From the NCBI GenBank assembly GCA_963723235.1, contig CAVRPV010000006.1:62001-126000 (forward strand): DNA of 64,000 nucleotides, written 5' to 3'. This DNA comes from CAIRTM01 sp963723235. GTDB lineage: Bacteria > Desulfobacterota > WTBG01 > CAIYCZ01 > CAIRTM01. Position 1 is the first letter of the stretch; every line of letters begins with the position of its first letter. Shown here one piece after another: positions 56,146 through 64,000 of this stretch. A program made the position numbers and the translations under genes. The notes beneath the pieces were generated by a model. The model made no database searches. It was not told the origin of the DNA and saw only the letters and a list, made by a program, of their open reading frames with translations.

Positions 56146-57771
56146 TCATCCCAGAATTGCCTTCAAATCTTCATCCGGGGTTGAGATCGGCTTAATATCA
56201 AACGTTTTCACCAGCACACCAAGGATATTAGGCGTAATAAATGCAGGCAGCGACGGCCCGAGGCGGATGTCCTTGATGCCCAGGTGCAGCAGTGTCAGCA
56301 GAATCGCCACGGCCTTCTGTTCATACCATGACAGAATCATGGACAGGGGCAGGTCGTTCACGCCGCAGTTGAATGCTCCGGCCAGGGCAACCGCTATCTG
56401 TACTGCGGAATACGCGTCATTGCACTGCCCGATATCAAGCAGGCGCGGTATGCCGCCGATGTCGCCAAGATCCTGGTCAAAGAAGCGGAACTTGCCGCAG
56501 GCAAGCGTGAGCACCACGCAGTCTTTAGGGATTTTCTCAACAATCTCGGTATAGTAATTACGGCCCGGCTTGGCGCCGTCACAACCTGCAACCAGGAAGA
56601 AATGACGTATCGCCTTGCTCTTGACCGCTTCGATAACCTGACCGGCAACACCGAGAACCGCGTTTCTGGCGAAACCGACCATGACTGATTTGCCTTTGGT
56701 ATCTGCTGCAAAGCCCGGCAGTTGCTGAGCCTTTTTAATAACAGCGGAGAAATCACCGTTTGCAACATGCGTAACACCCGGAAAACCAACAAGGCCGGTT
56801 GTGAAAATATTATCCTTATACGACTCAGTCGGTTTCTGAATACAGTTGGTGGTCATAAGGATTGCGCCCGGAAACGCGGCGAATTCCTTTGCCTGATTCT
56901 GCCAGGCTGTACCGTAATGGCCGTACAGATGGCTGTATTTTTTAAGACCCGGATACCCGTGGCAGGGCAGCATTTCACCATGCGTGTAAACGGTAATGCC
57001 GGTACCCTCGGTCTGCTTGAGCAGGGTTTCAAGATCTTTAAGATCATGACCTGATACAAGAATGGCTTTACCCTTTTTCTGACCCAGGGGCACGCTGGTC
57101 GGAACCGGGTGACCGTAAGCGCCCGTATTGGCAGCATCAAGCAGCTCCATAACCCGCAGATTAACCTCACCGGTTTTCAACGCAAGCCCTACCCATTCAT
57201 CAGCACCAAGCTTTTTGTTAAACGGAGCGGCCAGGGCTTCATAAAGAAAGTTGTAAACCTTTTGATCTTCCTGGCCCAGAATGCGGGCATGGTCAGCATA
57301 GGCTGCAACTCCCTTGATGCCGAACAGCACAATATGCTGCAGAGAAAGAAGATCGGGATTGATTGAAGCATCAGCCTTCAGCCCGGCCGCTGCTGCCTGT
57401 GCCACAAGACCGTCAATGTCGCCTGCAGGCGTAAACGTAGCCGCATCTTCTATGCAAGCAATCCCGGTCTTGGCTTTAAGCTCCTTACGATACTCCACAG
57501 CCTTCTTGATAAGCGCCGGAAAGCGCTCAGCATCAAAATTCACATTGGTAAGCGTTGCAAAAAGCGCCTCAGCAGTAAACGGGCCGAGCCCTTCGATCTC
57601 AATGCCCTTTTTACCCGCCTCAACCGCATACAGCGAAAGGCCCCTTAACGCATAGACCAGTAAATCCTGCAGGGCTGATACGTCCGGAGTCTTTCCGCAC
57701 ACACCACCGTTGTTGCATCCCTGCCCTTTTGCCGTCTGTTCACACTGATAACAAAACATTTTTTCTGCCAT
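56146..57771 (-). CDS. hcp: Hybrid-cluster protein (Hcp), class I
   Basis: 541 residues, intact. GAGGAGG before ATG 57771 decides the start over an ATG five codons upstream. N-terminal cubane Cys C7-x2-C10-x8-C19-x5-C25 has the class I spacing found in strict anaerobes. Hybrid-cluster ligands appear in GHDLKDLE, TNCIQKP, VAGCDGAKPGR and FKFFDQD-like regions. Hcp is an NO reductase (earlier called hydroxylamine reductase) and protein S-nitrosylase. First main gene of the stress block, with a regulated promoter upstream. Confidence 0.95.
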   Translation of the reverse strand: MAEKMFCYQCEQTAKGQGCNNGGVCGKTPDVSALQDLLVYALRGLSLYAVEAGKKGIEIEGLGPFTAEALFATLTNVNFDAERFPALIKKAVEYRKELKAKTGIACIEDAATFTPAGDIDGLVAQAAAAGLKADASINPDLLSLQHIVLFGIKGVAAYADHARILGQEDQKVYNFLYEALAAPFNKKLGADEWVGLALKTGEVNLRVMELLDAANTGAYGHPVPTSVPLGQKKGKAILVSGHDLKDLETLLKQTEGTGITVYTHGEMLPCHGYPGLKKYSHLYGHYGTAWQNQAKEFAAFPGAILMTTNCIQKPTESYKDNIFTTGLVGFPGVTHVANGDFSAVIKKAQQLPGFAADTKGKSVMVGFARNAVLGVAGQVIEAVKSKAIRHFFLVAGCDGAKPGRNYYTEIVEKIPKDCVVLTLACGKFRFFDQDLGDIGGIPRLLDIGQCNDAYSAVQIAVALAGAFNCGVNDLPLSMILSWYEQKAVAILLTLLHLGIKDIRLGPSLPAFITPNILGVLVKTFDIKPISTPDEDLKAILG

Positions 57772-57835
57772 GATTTTCCTCCTCATGTTAATGTTTGTGA
57801 TGGTTCACAGTAAACCATCTCTCTTTCTGATTACA

Positions 57836-57879
57836 AGTATAGTATGTACTGAATCCTGGGCGCCTTGACATAAGTCAAG
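57836..57879 (-). promoter_or_regulatory. hcp promoter with HcpR/FNR-like palindrome at about -41.5
   Basis: On the minus strand TATACT (57841-57836) is a good -10. CTTGAC-ATAA-GTCAAG (57864-57879) is a perfect palindrome; its centre is 41.5 bases from the start expected from that -10, the class II activator position. It resembles the TTGAC-N4-GTCAA sites of HcpR, an NO-responsive CRP/FNR-family activator. A 7-bp hairpin (GATGGTT/AACCATC, 57799-57819) lies in the leader. Confidence 0.75.
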
Positions 57880-58107
57880 AAACCACAGTTTTTTTAAAAA
57901 TTATACAAATAAGCTGAAAGGTGATTGAGTGTATTTATATGCGCAATTCCATGAGACATTAACTGTAACTACTTGAAAAAACTTACATTAATGCCTTCAT
58001 CTGTTGAAATTGACGCACGAACAGGTATGCCCCGGAAAAAATTACAGCTGAAAAAATAAAAGGATTATTAACAGTGGGTGCTGCTGAGTGCCTCCTCAGC
58101 CCAAACG

Positions 58108-58302
58108 CTACCAGGAATCGGTAACCACCCCCGTACACATGCTGACAAAGCCAATAATGGTTATTAGCCAGCCGAACCCAAGAGTTCCTGCGAGCGCCTT
58201 GTCGGTGAATCTTTTGAGACGCAGGGTCGGAACGACCTTTGTCAGGATAGTAACGCCCGCCAGGAAGAGAATAACACCGTCGCGTACAAGATGTTCAAAC
58301 AT
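58108..58302 (-). CDS. Small membrane protein, 64 residues
   Basis: GGAG six bases before ATG 58302 (MFEHLVRDGVILFLAG). Two hydrophobic segments at about 9-25 and 42-62, basic loop between (TLRLKRFTDK). Not recognised as a named family. It is upstream of hcp on the same strand but the hcp promoter lies between them. Confidence 0.65.
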   Translation of the reverse strand: MFEHLVRDGVILFLAGVTILTKVVPTLRLKRFTDKALAGTLGFGWLITIIGFVSMCTGVVTDSW

Positions 58303-58455
58303 GGTTTTCTCCAAGACTGAAGTAAGTGAGCAGGGGGCATGATTATGGAGTATAGGCCTGCTGCCAGTGCGTGTCAATGTGAATCGCATTGACAATCATC
58401 CTGCGGATTTTAAATACATGTGTCTGACAAACAAGCGTGCTGAGAGGCATAGTGC

Positions 58456-58484
58456 TTGACACCCGATGTACCTTAATTTATTGT
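58456..58484 (+). promoter_or_regulatory. Sigma-70-type promoter of the DUF362 gene
   Basis: TTGACA (58456-58461), 17 bases, TATTGT (58479-58484). The predicted start near 58491 lies downstream of ATG 58485, so translation must begin later, which supports GTG 58518. Confidence 0.6.
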
Positions 58485-58517
58485 ATGTCAGCATTGCAGC
58501 CTTGGCAGGAATCAGTC

Positions 58518-59711
58518 GTGAAGAAACCCGCTGCCCTAAGCGATACGGCAATCCGCATAAGAAAAATTCCTCACAACATACAGGAGCCATTGCAACTGAC
58601 CGTGACAGCATCTCCGGTATACTTCACCGATCTGCGCACAACAATTGAGGACAACCTTGCCAGGAAAACGGCACGACTGCTCGAGCGCTCGGGCCTCGGC
58701 ACCTGCGTGCGTCCGGGAGACCTGACCGCGATTAAGCTGCACTTTGGAGAAGCCGGCAATACTGCCTTTATCCGGCCGCTCTTTATCCGCTGGATTGTTG
58801 ACGCGGTTGCGGCCTTGGGCGCGAAGCCTTTCCTGACAGATGCCAACACCCTGTATCGCGGCGATCGCAGCGACGCGGTTTCGCATATTCTGCGAGCGCT
58901 CAAACACGGCTTTGATTGCTTCAGCGCGGGAGCCCCTGTCATAATCGCTGACGGGCTGCGCGGAACCGACGCGCAGCGCATCACCTTTAACGGCACGCAT
59001 TATAAAGAGCTGTCCTTCGGATCTGCCGTGATTGCCGCCGACAGCATCGTAAACGTTTCGCATTTCAAGGGGCATGAGCTGACCGGGTTCGGGGGTGCGC
59101 TTAAAAACCTGGGCATGGGCTGCGCCTCACGGGAAGGCAAAATGAGCCAGCATGCGACCCTGTCACCACATGTGGATCACGGCCTGTGCACCGGTTGCGG
59201 ACGCTGCCGCTCGATCTGCCCGGCAGCGGCAATCAGGCTCAAAGCCAAAAAGTCGATGATATCCAAACGGGCCTGTATCGGGTGCGCCGAATGCATAACC
59301 GCCTGCCCCGAAGGCGCGATAAAAATCAACTGGAATGATGATACACGGCTGTTCCAGGAAAAAATGATTGAGTATGCCGCGGGGCTGCAGCGCCAGAAAG
59401 CAGGAAGGATCCTGCACGTTAATTTCCTGATGCAGATCAGCCCTGCGTGTGACTGTTACGGCCATGCCGACCGCGCGATCGTGCCTGATATCGGGATACT
59501 TGCTTCATCTGATCCGGTAGCCGTTGACCAGGCCTCTGTTGATCTGGTCAATGCCCAGCCGGGCTGCCCGGCAACAGTTTTGACACGCAACACGGCAGCA
59601 GGAGACGACAAATTCGCGGGTCTCTACCCGGACGTTTCCTGGGCTCATCAGCTTCACTATGCCCAAAAGCTCGGCATCGGCAGACGCGACTATACACTGG
59701 TTCGCGTATAG
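58518..59711 (+). CDS. DUF362 protein with 2x[4Fe-4S] ferredoxin domain
   Basis: 397 residues from GTG 58518 (AGGA seven bases before). DUF362 core: VYFTDLRTTIEDNLARKTAR, AIKLHFGEAGNTAFIRP, VNVSHFKGHELTGFGGALKN. The inserted ferredoxin has CTGCGRCRSICPAAAI and CIGCAECITACPEGAI. The C-terminal part (ASSDPVAVDQASVDLVN) is typical of the family. DUF362/ferredoxin proteins are widespread in anaerobes, with no fixed function. ATG 58485 is an alternative start. Confidence 0.85.
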   Translation: MKKPAALSDTAIRIRKIPHNIQEPLQLTVTASPVYFTDLRTTIEDNLARKTARLLERSGLGTCVRPGDLTAIKLHFGEAGNTAFIRPLFIRWIVDAVAALGAKPFLTDANTLYRGDRSDAVSHILRALKHGFDCFSAGAPVIIADGLRGTDAQRITFNGTHYKELSFGSAVIAADSIVNVSHFKGHELTGFGGALKNLGMGCASREGKMSQHATLSPHVDHGLCTGCGRCRSICPAAAIRLKAKKSMISKRACIGCAECITACPEGAIKINWNDDTRLFQEKMIEYAAGLQRQKAGRILHVNFLMQISPACDCYGHADRAIVPDIGILASSDPVAVDQASVDLVNAQPGCPATVLTRNTAAGDDKFAGLYPDVSWAHQLHYAQKLGIGRRDYTLVRV

Positions 59712-59759
59712 TTGGCGCTGACAGGCCACATCTATTTTTTTAGCATGGAGAGAGAAAAC

Positions 59760-60341
59760 ATGAGCACGGACAAAGAGAAAAAAATAATCTATTTCGCAGA
59801 TAAGGGCTCAGGCAACACAGAGCGCACGATTGCGTGCGCTGTTGCATGCTGTCGTGAACAATCCATCAGCAGAATCGTCGTTGCATCATCCTCGGGCGAA
59901 ACAGCTCTCAAGGTACGCGAGAAGGCTGACCCCGCATGTGAAATAATCGCGGTTACCTACGGGGCCGGCAGCCGCTTTGTTGAAGAGGTAGAAGCGTTTA
60001 ATGCCAACCGGTCGCGCCTGGAAGACGCGGGCATCCGCATCGTGCGGGGTATTCACGCCCTGAGCGCCACTGAGCGCACCTTTGAAAATAAATACGCGAC
60101 AAAGCTCATCCCGCTCAATCTCGTGTCCGATGCCCTGCGCATGCTTGGCCAGGGCATGAAGGTATGCGTTGAAATTGCCATCATGGCGGCCGAGCATGGA
60201 TTTGTGTCACCCAAGGAGGACGTGGTCGTCATCGGCGGAAGCGGTGAAGGGGCCGATACGGCCGTAGTGCTGCGCCCGGCCTATGCTGCCGCGATGTTTG
60301 ATCTGCGGATCAGGCAGATTTTATGCAAGCCCCTGGGATGA
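59760..60341 (+). CDS. Pyruvate kinase C-terminal-domain-like (PK_C) stand-alone protein
   Basis: 193 residues, intact, from ATG 59760. It has the alpha/beta fold of the PK_C regulatory domain: TERTIACAVACCREQSISRI, VVASSSGETALKVREKA and, near the end, DVVVIGGSGEGADTAVVLRP. Stand-alone versions occur in archaea and anaerobes without known activity. It follows the DUF362 gene by 48 bases, probably co-transcribed. Confidence 0.78.
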   Translation: MSTDKEKKIIYFADKGSGNTERTIACAVACCREQSISRIVVASSSGETALKVREKADPACEIIAVTYGAGSRFVEEVEAFNANRSRLEDAGIRIVRGIHALSATERTFENKYATKLIPLNLVSDALRMLGQGMKVCVEIAIMAAEHGFVSPKEDVVVIGGSGEGADTAVVLRPAYAAAMFDLRIRQILCKPLG

Positions 60342-60368
60342 AAACGGACGTACCGGAACCGGATGTAG

Positions 60369-60388
60369 GGGCGAAAAATTTTTCGCCC
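60369..60388. repeat. 20-base perfect palindrome
   Basis: GGGCGAAAAATTTTTCGCCC, between the PK_C-like and hotdog genes. The surrounding TAGGGGCGAAAAATTTTTCGCCC form is a common dispersed intergenic palindrome; it could also work as a weak two-way terminator. Confidence 0.6.
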
Positions 60389-60422
60389 TTACCACATAAC
60401 TTTTGAACCTTCCCCTATCGCC

Positions 60423-60839
60423 ATGCATGAATATTTAAAAAAAGTTCAATTGCCGGCCCAGAGCGTCAACCCGCTGTTTGCCTGCCTTGGAGTCATCGTT
60501 GAACAGATTTCGCCGGAGCGCGTTGTCATGCGCCTGCCCTTCCGGCACGATTTCATTCAAGGCGGCGGCATGATCGCCGGGGGCATCATTGCCACGCTGG
60601 CAGATGAAGCCATGGCACACGCGGCCCTGGCCAATCTCAATCCGGGCGAAACAACCGCCACGATTGAAATGAACATACGCTATCTCAAGGGTTGCGCTTC
60701 CGGGTACATTTCCGCAATAGCAACGCCGGTCAAAAAAGGCCGACGGGTCATAACCCTGCAGGCCGAAATCTTTGACGAAGGCATGCAGGCAGTGGCACAG
60801 GCCGGCGCTTCGTTCATGATACTGAAAAAAAAGAAGTAA
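60423..60839 (+). CDS. Hotdog-fold thioesterase (PaaI-like)
   Basis: 138 residues. Core: RHDFIQGGGMIAGGIIATLADEAM with the catalytic acidic residue, ATIEMNIRYLKGCASG and ISAIATPVKKGRRVITLQAE. Matches PaaI/4HBT-2 thioesterases of acyl-CoA. Followed by a marR gene 22 bases on and then an acyl-CoA synthetase relative on the other strand, so a small acyl-CoA module is possible. Confidence 0.88.
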   Translation: MHEYLKKVQLPAQSVNPLFACLGVIVEQISPERVVMRLPFRHDFIQGGGMIAGGIIATLADEAMAHAALANLNPGETTATIEMNIRYLKGCASGYISAIATPVKKGRRVITLQAEIFDEGMQAVAQAGASFMILKKKK

Positions 60840-60861
60840 GTGTACAAAACCGGCGGTCGCA

Positions 60862-61320
60862 ATGGATATAAAAAAAATAGAAGAAAACGATATTCTGTTT
60901 CTGCTGCTTGACCAGGCCTGCCGTGCCATTGTCAGGCGAATGCAGGCGCGTCTTGTCAGCAGCGGCCATGACGTTACTGTTGAACAGTGGATGATATTGT
61001 TACTGCTCTGGCTTCAGGATGGGGTTTCACAGCAATATATTGCCGATTTTATCGGCAAGGACAAGGGCACGATTTCACCGCAGATCGACGGCCTTGAGCG
61101 CCGCGGACTGGCAACACGCAGACCCGGCGAACAGGACCGTCGCCAAAAGCTGGTGTACCTCACGCCCTTTGGGCGCGACCTTCAGGATGAACTGATTCCG
61201 ATCGGTATTGATAATATGATGGAGGCCCAGACCGGCATTGATCCGCAGGCGCTTGCAACCTGTAAACAGGTTTTGCGCGACCTGTGCGCCAACCTGAACG
61301 GTCCTCTTCAAAAAGACTAG
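60862..61320 (+). CDS. MarR-family transcriptional regulator
   Basis: 152 residues, winged helix: VEQWMILLLLWLQDGVSQQY, IADFIGKDKGTISPQIDGLE and the wing RRPGEQDRRQKLVYLT with the conserved DRR. A dimeric repressor responding to small ligands. Probably controls the hotdog gene in front of it and perhaps the divergent-end acyl-CoA synthetase (inference). Confidence 0.9.
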   Translation: MDIKKIEENDILFLLLDQACRAIVRRMQARLVSSGHDVTVEQWMILLLLWLQDGVSQQYIADFIGKDKGTISPQIDGLERRGLATRRPGEQDRRQKLVYLTPFGRDLQDELIPIGIDNMMEAQTGIDPQALATCKQVLRDLCANLNGPLQKD

Positions 61321-61360
61321 TGGGCTATGACAATTCAAATTGGCAGCAATACTTTTAACG

Positions 61361-61408
61361 GTAGGAGCGACCTCTGGTCGCGAATATCGCGGCTAAAGCC
61401 GCTCCTAC
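61361..61408. repeat. GTAGGAGCG inverted repeat element
   Basis: GTAGGAGCG (61361-61369) and CGCTCCTAC (61400-61408), with inner ACCTCTGGTCGCGA and GCGGCTAAAGCC. This is a well-known type of dispersed proteobacterial palindrome (general knowledge). Confidence 0.65.
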
Positions 61409-61506
61409 AAATCATCAACATACAAATTTAAATGTCATGATCCCCCTAGCCACACATTCCCTCCGCATATGGCAAACCGCAACAGCTCAAAGATCCAATG
61501 CCGCCT

Positions 61507-62766
61507 TCATGAATAATTTTTCTCGGAAAAGTAAAAATACCCGTCAGTATCCATGCTGCCGGTATCGCCGGTAAAAAACCAGCCGTCACGCATCTTGCGC
61601 GATGTCAGTTCCTGATCATTTAAATAACAGCGCATGAGCGTACGACCGGGCACCCCCTTGACGATCAGCTCGCCCTCCTGCCCGTGCGGCAGTTCCCCTC
61701 CCTGTTCATCAACAACCCGGATCTCATTGCCGGGCCGGACAAGTCCGATGGAATTTTGTTTATTTTTCCTGAACACAGGACTCAGCGTTGTCGCACCAAG
61801 CGTTTCGGTCAGACCCCAAAGATCGCACAGTCGTGTGTTGAAGCGTCTTTCAAAATCGGAGCGCTCCTGATCTGAAATCGCAAATCCGTACATGATGTGT
61901 TGCAGTTCATTGACGCCATCCTGCGGATCCACAGGCTCATCAAGCAGCAATTTAACATTTGCCGAAACAAGACTGGCACTTGTGGCGCGGTACGTGCGCG
62001 CCTGACGCATAAAAAGATCTTCGTTGAACTGATCAGTCATGATCAGGGTCGCACCGGCCGTCAGGATCGGCATAACGGAAATAAAAAGTGCATTAATATG
62101 AAAGAGAGGCAGCACCATCAGATGCCGGTCCTGCGGGGTCAACTGCCAGGCATATTGGCCGAACATACCGGCAAATAAAGCGTTGGCATGTGTAAGGACC
62201 ACGGCTCTCAACTCGCTGTCAGTACCGGCGGTAACCAGTATAAGAGCGTCATCATCAGCGCTCACCTCACTGTCCGGCAGCCCGGCAGTCGGCACGTCAC
62301 CGGCATCAAGCACAACAGCCTTCGGAAACAACTCGGCATTAGGATACCAGCTTGCCGTTCTGGTTACAAAAACACGCGGAATCCGGGTCATCCCCGCGAC
62401 CAGCGCGGCATAGCGCGGTTCCGTAATAGCTGCAGCAGCTTCTGTAAAATCCGCGATAACGTTTAGCTCTTTGGTGCCCGCGAGTACATTGATCGGCATG
62501 CAGACCGCGCCGATACGCGCCAGGGCAAACCAGGCCGCGATGAACTCAGGACAGTTCATCATCACGAGCATGACACGATCAGCTTTTTTTATGCCGTTGG
62601 CATGCAGAATCGCGGCATACTGATTGACCATGGTTTCAAACAGCCGGTACGTGATCGTGGTTTGACGCCCATCGCGGTCTTCAAAAATAATGAATTCCCT
62701 GGCAGCGTTTTGTTCGCATTTTTCAGCCAGCAGAGCGCTCAGCGGTTTTTGTCCGATGCAGTCCAT
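61507..62766 (-). CDS. Acyl-CoA synthetase/AMP-ligase relative, truncated with altered P-loop
   Basis: 419 residues, 80-120 fewer than usual. The N-terminal ANL domain is well preserved: HANGIKKADRVMLVMMNCPE, LPLFHINALF, LWGLTETLGA and WFFTGDTGSMDTDGYFYF. The protein stops right after this last motif, so the hinge and the C-terminal domain with the catalytic Lys are missing, and no continuation is visible downstream. The ATP P-loop, normally TSGTTGxPKG, reads TAGTDSELRA. Activity as an adenylating enzyme is doubtful. Confidence 0.85.
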   Translation of the reverse strand: MDCIGQKPLSALLAEKCEQNAAREFIIFEDRDGRQTTITYRLFETMVNQYAAILHANGIKKADRVMLVMMNCPEFIAAWFALARIGAVCMPINVLAGTKELNVIADFTEAAAAITEPRYAALVAGMTRIPRVFVTRTASWYPNAELFPKAVVLDAGDVPTAGLPDSEVSADDDALILVTAGTDSELRAVVLTHANALFAGMFGQYAWQLTPQDRHLMVLPLFHINALFISVMPILTAGATLIMTDQFNEDLFMRQARTYRATSASLVSANVKLLLDEPVDPQDGVNELQHIMYGFAISDQERSDFERRFNTRLCDLWGLTETLGATTLSPVFRKNKQNSIGLVRPGNEIRVVDEQGGELPHGQEGELIVKGVPGRTLMRCYLNDQELTSRKMRDGWFFTGDTGSMDTDGYFYFSEKNYS

Positions 62767-62778
62767 TTGGAAACCTCA

Positions 62779-63615
62779 TTAACGATTAAGCATTATCGGT
62801 ATCGTTGTTTCACGTATCATATAGGCGGCTGTTCCTCCAAGAATCAAATCATGCAGACGGCTATGGCCGAACGCGCCCATGACAATCAAATCAAAACCAT
62901 GCTGCGCGGCATGCTGCAGGATAACCTTGGGCGCATCGCCGGTCAGGCGGGTCAACGCAACCTTAATGCCATGATGCCCGACATAATCACGCACCTCGGC
63001 CGCCAATGTGTCCGCATGTGCGTCTTCATCGGTTACACAGACAACATGCAACTCGCATGACAGGTCCACGAATGTTTCACAGGCGGTTTTCAGTGCCCGG
63101 GTTGATTCGTTGCTGCCGTCATAGGCGATCAGCACTTTCTTGATATCGCGGTATTCCCGCGGCGCGATTAAAACCGGACGGGGCGATTTCCTGATAACAG
63201 TTTCTGCAGTTGAGCCCAGCAGCCCGGCCGACCATTGTGCATGCTCGCCGCGCTGCGCGATAACAACCAGGTCTACCCGTTTGGCCTCTTCCGCAATCAT
63301 ATTCGGCACAATGCCGCTCAGACGCTTAACCTCGGCCTTAATACCCTGTTCAGCGCAGAGTCCCTTGAAATCCTCAAGTATGCCGTCCGCGCGCTCCTGC
63401 AAAATCTGCTCGAATTTCGGCAGATAGCTCTGAAAAGGCTCAAAGCCCATGGACCCGGAAATATCGCTCATGAGCGGCCCCTCAAGAGCCCGCACATCAA
63501 CAACATTCAAACCGCACACCTCAGCCTGAAACAGCCTGGCGAGGCAGCAGCCGAATTGCGTAGCCACCATGCTGTTGGCCGAACCATCCGTTGCGATGAG
63601 GATACTTTTTATCAT
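62779..63615 (-). CDS. Tandem universal stress protein (two USP domains)
   Basis: 278 residues from ATG 63615, with AGGAGG eight bases before. Domain 1 (residues 1-145): SILIATDGSANS, LVVIAQRGEHAQWSAGLLGS, SPRPVLIAP. Domain 2 (150-278): KVLIAYDGSNESTRALKTA, LIVMGAFGHSRLHDLILGGT, TIPIMLNR. The G-x2-G-x9-G-S/T ATP motif is clearest in domain 2. Adjacent to the acyl-CoA synthetase relative (12-base gap), so one operon. Confidence 0.9.
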   Translation of the reverse strand: MIKSILIATDGSANSMVATQFGCCLARLFQAEVCGLNVVDVRALEGPLMSDISGSMGFEPFQSYLPKFEQILQERADGILEDFKGLCAEQGIKAEVKRLSGIVPNMIAEEAKRVDLVVIAQRGEHAQWSAGLLGSTAETVIRKSPRPVLIAPREYRDIKKVLIAYDGSNESTRALKTACETFVDLSCELHVVCVTDEDAHADTLAAEVRDYVGHHGIKVALTRLTGDAPKVILQHAAQHGFDLIVMGAFGHSRLHDLILGGTAAYMIRETTIPIMLNR

Positions 63616-64000
63616 GGTGTGCGCCTCCTTATAAGATTTTTTGAACATACATGATTTTTGCAGAAATAGTATACTTTGTAAATATCAAAATACAGCTATA
63701 CCTGCGGGTTCAGAAGAACCACCAATGTAATAATCAGAAAAAAGTAACGGCATCGCAAAAAGACAGCTCAATCGGCCCGTATCTCCACGTCACTCCCCTG
63801 CCTGAAAGACAAAAATATTTTGCTTTGCGCCGGGCAAAGTGCTATCGTGATCACCTTTATGAGGCATTTAAACACCTCAAATAACAGAACTACCATCAAT
63901 AATTCTCCAGGAGCTGACCGGCACCCCCGTTTGCTGTCAGCAATTCCTGTTCCGGAGACAGAACCGCTCAATACCGTGAACATACCCGCATGTTAACACG
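63616..64000. other. 385-base end region without a recognised gene
   Basis: Upstream of the tandem USP gene. Short ORFs on both strands have no family resemblance or good RBS. It probably holds the USP promoter. Confidence 0.4.

Noticed and set aside
63768..63983. Leftward 71-codon ORF at the window end
   Set aside because: No RBS of quality, no family resemblance, low-complexity hydrophobic stretch only.
1..64000. CRISPR arrays, rRNA, tRNA, insertion sequences, prophage genes
   Set aside because: None seen: no regularly spaced repeats, no transposase, integrase or phage structural motifs on either strand.

Overview
The window looks like the chromosome of a Gram-negative, strictly anaerobic or microaerophilic bacterium. 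The best guess is a Desulfobacterota (former Deltaproteobacteria) or Nitrospirota lineage. The signs are a three-part metal efflux system that spans the outer membrane, a class I hybrid-cluster protein (Hcp), a flavodiiron protein, an HcpR/FNR-like palindrome, a DUF362/ferredoxin protein and sigma-54 regulation. No rRNA, tRNA, CRISPR array, phage or insertion sequence was recognised. The assignment is inference; no marker gene fixes the taxon.

Layout. (1) 0-8.5 kb: partial CDF metal transporter, two zf-TFIIB small proteins, an isoprenylcysteine-methyltransferase-like protein, an FkbH-like protein, a heavy-metal two-component pair and an exported flavodoxin-like protein. (2) 8.7-18.4 kb: an AlgB-like NtrC-family regulator, a sigma-54 promoter, a KinB-like kinase and kdpFABC, ending in an unusual KdpD that lacks a kinase and is fused to USP and PTS EIIA domains. 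(3) 18.4-23.3 kb: housekeeping and envelope genes (thioesterase, DUF502, class A PBP, TPR lipoprotein). (4) 23.3-35.4 kb: a copper/silver island. The leftward arm is cusCBA, two Cys-rich proteins and a YHS protein; the rightward arm is csoR-copZ-copA plus a third Cys-rich protein. A promoter with a CsoR-like palindrome and an exported Cys-rich protein lie between the arms. (5) 35.5-49 kb: PilZ, maf, three tandem small heat-shock proteins, trxA, moaA with a long leader, an unknown gene with its own promoter and terminator, 5-FCL, HIT, UPF0280, dnaE, a cytidylate-kinase-like gene and a 59-residue Cys protein. (6) 49.3-58.3 kb: an exported hypothetical, a CULT (cereblon-like) protein, then a leftward nitrosative-stress block (small membrane protein, hcp, HD-domain, two Fe-S proteins, flavodiiron protein, HPP, cupin). 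(7) 58.4-64 kb: DUF362, a PK_C-like protein, a hotdog thioesterase, MarR, a truncated acyl-CoA synthetase and a tandem USP.

How they work together. Copper sensed by CsoR would release copZ-copA, which move Cu(I) out of the cytosol, while CusCBA exports it across the outer membrane. Three proteins sharing one Cys/His pattern sit at the ends of both arms and are the best candidate for an undescribed metal-handling component. The hcp block has a palindrome at about -41.5 from a good -10, as expected for activation by a CRP/FNR-family NO sensor. The kdp genes appear to be wired to a sigma-54 activator and a separate kinase instead of KdpDE.

Sequence quality. Many genes are broken by single-base indels although every family motif survives in another frame. 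The breaks cluster at 7.4-17 kb, 28.8-34.5 kb and 51-56 kb, and several fall in or near homopolymers. At least one pair of compensating indels garbles an Fe-S motif without stopping the ORF. I treat most of these as base-calling or assembly errors, not pseudogenes, and give whole-gene spans that bridge the shifts.
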